DNA from: Azoarcus sp. CIB
Lineage (GTDB): Bacteria; Pseudomonadota; Gammaproteobacteria; Burkholderiales; Rhodocyclaceae
DNA: 64,000 nucleotides
Reading direction: 5' to 3'
NCBI RefSeq assembly: GCF_001190925.1
Contig: NZ_CP011072.1
Span: forward strand, 1,364,001 to 1,428,000
The notes under the pieces are model-generated. The model saw only the letters and a list, made by a program, of their open reading frames with translations, did not search any database and was not told the DNA's origin. The first letter of the stretch is position 1. Each line of letters starts with the position of its first letter. Shown here in pieces: positions 61,629-64,000 of this stretch. Made by a program: the position numbers and the translations under genes.

Positions 61629-62680
61629 CCTATCTCGCCAAACCCAAACTCCACAGCGCGGATGCGCCGCGCAACGCGCTCGGCTACACCCGACGCGACT
61701 ACGAGGGCGCGATCTCGACGCTGTGCGCCGGCTGCGGCCACGACTCGATCAGCGCCTCCATCGTGCAGGCCTGCTTCGACCTCGACATCGAGCCGCACAA
61801 GGTCGCCAAGCTGTCCGGCATCGGCTGCTCGTCGAAGACGCCGGACTACTTCCTCGGCAACTCGCACGGCTTCAACTCGGTGCACGGGCGCATGCCCTCG
61901 GTGCTCACCGGTGCCGCGCTCGCGAATCGCAACCTGCTGTACCTGGGCGTGTCGGGCGACGGCGACTCGGCCTCGATCGGCATCGGCCAGTTCGCGCACG
62001 CGATGCGCCGCGGCGTGAACATGACCTACATCGTCGAGAACAACGGCGTGTACGGCCTCACCAAGGGACAGTTCTCCGCGACCGCCGACAAGGGCTCGAA
62101 GAGCAAGAAGGGCGTCATCAACAGCGACAGCCCGATCGACCTTGCCATGCTCGCGCTGCAGCTCGGTGCCACCTATGTCGCGCGCAGCTTCTCCGGCGAC
62201 AAGGAGCAGCTCGTGCCGCTCATCAAGGGCGCGCTGCGCCACGGCGGGCCGGCCTTCATCGACGTCATCAGTCCGTGCGTGACCTTCAACAACCACGCGG
62301 GCTCGACCAAGAGCTACGACTACGTGCGCGAGCACAACGCGGCGGTGAACCGGCTCGACGTGATCCTGCCCAAGGCGCAGATCGAAGCGTCCTACCCGCC
62401 AGGCAGCCTGCGCCGCGTCGTGCAGCACGACGGCTCGATCCTGCACCTGCGCAAGGTGGGCGTCGACTACGATCCGTCGGACCGCATCGGTGCGATGAAC
62501 CACCTGCAGGAGCGTCAGGCGCTGGGCGAGATCGTCACCGGTCTGCTGTACGTCGACAGCAGCGGGCAGGACATGCACACCCACCTCAACACCGTGGAGA
62601 AGTCGCTGAACCAGCTCGGCGATGCCTATCTGTGCCCCGGTAGCAAGGCACTCGAGGCGCTCAACGCGATGCTGCGCTGA
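61625..62680 (+). CDS. korB: 2-oxoglutarate:acceptor oxidoreductase, thiamine diphosphate-binding subunit
   Basis: A 351-residue beta subunit. CAGCGHDSISASIVQA and GIGCSSKTPDYFL give the N-terminal Cys/Gly region that holds a [4Fe-4S] cluster in this family; the thiamine diphosphate-Mg motif is VSGDGDSASIGIGQFAHAMR with the metal Asn in VENNGVYGLTKGQ. It overlaps korA by four bases (ATGA). Two hairpins follow the stop, so this is the last gene of the operon. Confidence 0.87.
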   Translation: MTYLAKPKLHSADAPRNALGYTRRDYEGAISTLCAGCGHDSISASIVQACFDLDIEPHKVAKLSGIGCSSKTPDYFLGNSHGFNSVHGRMPSVLTGAALANRNLLYLGVSGDGDSASIGIGQFAHAMRRGVNMTYIVENNGVYGLTKGQFSATADKGSKSKKGVINSDSPIDLAMLALQLGATYVARSFSGDKEQLVPLIKGALRHGGPAFIDVISPCVTFNNHAGSTKSYDYVREHNAAVNRLDVILPKAQIEASYPPGSLRRVVQHDGSILHLRKVGVDYDPSDRIGAMNHLQERQALGEIVTGLLYVDSSGQDMHTHLNTVEKSLNQLGDAYLCPGSKALEALNAMLR

Positions 62681-62702
62681 AGCGACGGCGGCAGCACGAC
62701 AT

Positions 62703-62727
62703 CCCCGCGGGATTTGCATTCGCGGGG
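62703..62727 (+). terminator. first hairpin after korB
   Basis: CCCCGCG-GGATTTGCATT-CGCGGGG, a 7-base stem with an 11-base loop, 22 bases after the korB stop. No T-run follows, so it may serve as an mRNA end-stabilising structure. Confidence 0.4.
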
Positions 62728-62759
62728 ACTGTCCGTAACATGATGAACGGCTAGCCTGA

Positions 62760-62800
62760 GAAGTCCGCCTCCGGTATCGTGGGGCGGACTTCTTGCTTTG
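62760..62800 (+). terminator. terminator-like hairpin before the hydroxyacid dehydrogenase
   Basis: GAAGTCCGCC pairs with GGCGGACTTC (62783-62792) over a 13-base loop and is followed by TTGCTTTG. It is a plausible Rho-independent terminator for the kor operon, with an imperfect T-run, only about 16-25 bases before the next start codon. Confidence 0.6.
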
Positions 62801-62815
62801 GAAACGGGCGCGGGA

Positions 62816-63994
62816 ATGCCGATGCGCAAACTCTACCGGGGCCGCGATCCATATCGCGCCCAGAATATTGCCGAACTGCGCGCGATGGCCGCTGCGCGCA
62901 TCCCCAACTTCTGCTTCGAATACCTCGAAGGCGGCGCGGACGACGAACTGACGCTGCGGCAGAACCGCGCGAGCTTCGATGCGATCAATTTCCAGCCTCG
63001 CACGCTGGTCGATGTGTCGGAGCGCGACCTCGGCTGCGATCTGTTCGGCGAGCGCATCGCGATGCCGGCGATCATCGCGCCGACCGGCTTCAACGGCCTG
63101 CTGTCGCACGAGGGCGACCTGATGCTCGCCGAGGTCGCGCGGGATGCCGGCATTCCGATGTGCCAGAGCATGGTGTCGACGGTGTCGCTGGAGCGTGTCG
63201 TGGCGAGCGGCGTGCGCCACTGGATGCAGATCTACCCGTTCAAGGATCGCGAGAACCTCGCCGGCGTCGTCAAGCGTGCCGAAGTTGCGGGCTCCGAGGC
63301 GATCGTGCTGACGACCGACGTCGCCGCCTTCGGCAACCGCGAATGGGACCGGCGCAACTACCGGGCGCCGATGAAGCTCAACCTCGACAACATGGTCGAC
63401 GTCGCGACGCGCTGGCGCTGGCTGTTCGATGTTCTGATCCCGCACGGCATGCCGCGCTTCCGCAACCTGGGCGACTTCCTGCCGCCGGGGCAGGACAGCG
63501 CGCGCAACGCGGCGACCTTCCTGTCGACCCAGATGGACCCGTCGCTGAACTGGGACGACGTCGCGTGGCTGCGCGACCTGTGGCCGCGCAAGCTGATCGT
63601 GAAGGGCATCCTGCGGCCGGACGACGCCGAACGTGCGAAGCAGTTGGGTGTGGACGGGCTGGTCATCACGAACCACGGCGGGCGGCAGCTCGACACCTGC
63701 GTGGCGCCGATCGAGGTGCTGCCGGAGATCCGCGAGGCGGTCGGGCCGGACATGACGCTGATCATCGACAGCGGCCTGCGCCGCGGCAGCGATTTCGTGA
63801 AGGCGCGCGCGCTCGGTGCCGACGCGGCGATGTCGGGGCGCGCGACGCTGTATGGCCTCGCTGCGGCGGGCAAGCCCGGTGTGGCGCGGGCGTTGGAGAT
63901 CCTGCGTTCGGAGATCGACCGCACGCTGGCGCTCCTCGGCTGCCCGGTGTTGACGCGTCTCGGGCCGGATTGCGTGCGCCTGCCGCTGCGCTGA
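62816..63994 (+). CDS. FMN-dependent alpha-hydroxyacid dehydrogenase/oxidase
   Basis: A 392-residue FMN enzyme of the glycolate oxidase/lactate dehydrogenase/mandelate dehydrogenase family. Active-site residues by family comparison: Tyr in FCFEYLEGGADDE, Tyr in WMQIYPFKDRENL, Asp in LTTDVAAFGNREWD, Lys in LIVKGILRPDD and the His/Arg pair in GLVITNHGGRQLD; the phosphate loop is IDSGLRRGSDFVKALALG-like (here KARALGADAAMSGRA). It oxidises a 2-hydroxyacid to a 2-oxoacid; which one is unknown. The ATG at 62816 is followed by another at 62822. It lies behind a hairpin after korB, so it may have its own promoter or depend on readthrough. Confidence 0.87.
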   Translation: MPMRKLYRGRDPYRAQNIAELRAMAAARIPNFCFEYLEGGADDELTLRQNRASFDAINFQPRTLVDVSERDLGCDLFGERIAMPAIIAPTGFNGLLSHEGDLMLAEVARDAGIPMCQSMVSTVSLERVVASGVRHWMQIYPFKDRENLAGVVKRAEVAGSEAIVLTTDVAAFGNREWDRRNYRAPMKLNLDNMVDVATRWRWLFDVLIPHGMPRFRNLGDFLPPGQDSARNAATFLSTQMDPSLNWDDVAWLRDLWPRKLIVKGILRPDDAERAKQLGVDGLVITNHGGRQLDTCVAPIEVLPEIREAVGPDMTLIIDSGLRRGSDFVKARALGADAAMSGRATLYGLAAAGKPGVARALEILRSEIDRTLALLGCPVLTRLGPDCVRLPLR

Positions 63995-64000
63995 GGGGGC

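Overview
The window is GC-rich, densely coding DNA that fits a betaproteobacterium of the Azoarcus/Aromatoleum/Thauera group (Rhodocyclales). I base this on the gene content rather than on any search: an Rnf complex, a gentisate pathway fed from 3-hydroxybenzoate, a phasin, and a three-gene 2-oxoglutarate:NADP+/ferredoxin oxidoreductase of the kind described from denitrifying aromatic degraders. No rRNA, CRISPR array, phage or intact insertion sequence was seen. One tRNA (initiator Met, CAT) lies at 36631-36707.

Layout. 1-506: 5' part of a PhoD-like phosphatase on the minus strand, whose N-terminus is a piece of a REP-associated transposase. 755-6299: acetyltransferase, LysR regulator with D(-)-tartrate dehydratase, SGNH hydrolase, and a secreted BNR-repeat protein. 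6365-9116: first molybdenum hydroxylase (small and large subunits). 9358-15250: a frameshifted rseC followed by rnfABCDGE and rnfH. 15262-21700: YghU-type glutathione transferase, small exported protein, XdhC, second molybdenum hydroxylase and its divergent LysR gene. 21796-26436: UspA, WrbA, a PA2779/PA2778-type membrane-peptidase pair, a membrane protein and a HAD phosphatase. 26576-30834: glycosyltransferase, HAD hydrolase, a ribbon-helix-helix-like protein, phasin and small ORFs. 30917-40439: M14 peptidase, alpha/beta hydrolase, KatG, an ADP-ribosylglycohydrolase-fold protein, tRNA-fMet, acyltransferase, Tim44-domain protein, NhaR-like regulator and a YihY protein.

40536-50575 is a catabolic island. 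A NagR/DntR-type LysR gene diverges from genes for gentisate dioxygenase, fumarylpyruvate hydrolase, 3-hydroxybenzoate 6-monooxygenase and maleylpyruvate isomerase. These run into a complete five-gene branched-chain-type ABC importer and a hemerythrin-domain protein. Together they would import an aromatic acid, hydroxylate it to gentisate, cleave the ring and deliver fumarate and pyruvate.

50782-54810 pairs an exported sulfatase with an eight-heme cytochrome c that carries a repeat-rich C-terminal half. 54923-57690 holds a CBS protein, an exported helical protein, a persulfide dioxygenase-rhodanese fusion and a small exported protein. 57992-62680 encodes the NAD(P)H-linked flavin/Fe-S subunit and the two core subunits of a 2-oxoacid:acceptor oxidoreductase (korAB type), preceded by six TGCA repeats that resemble the operator pattern described for BzdR. 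The window ends with an FMN-dependent alpha-hydroxyacid dehydrogenase.

The most interesting items are the TGCA array before the kor operon, the frameshift in rseC, the transposase-phosphatase fusion, the repressor-like promoter plus leader hairpin before the sulfatase, and the sulfatase/octaheme cytochrome pair.
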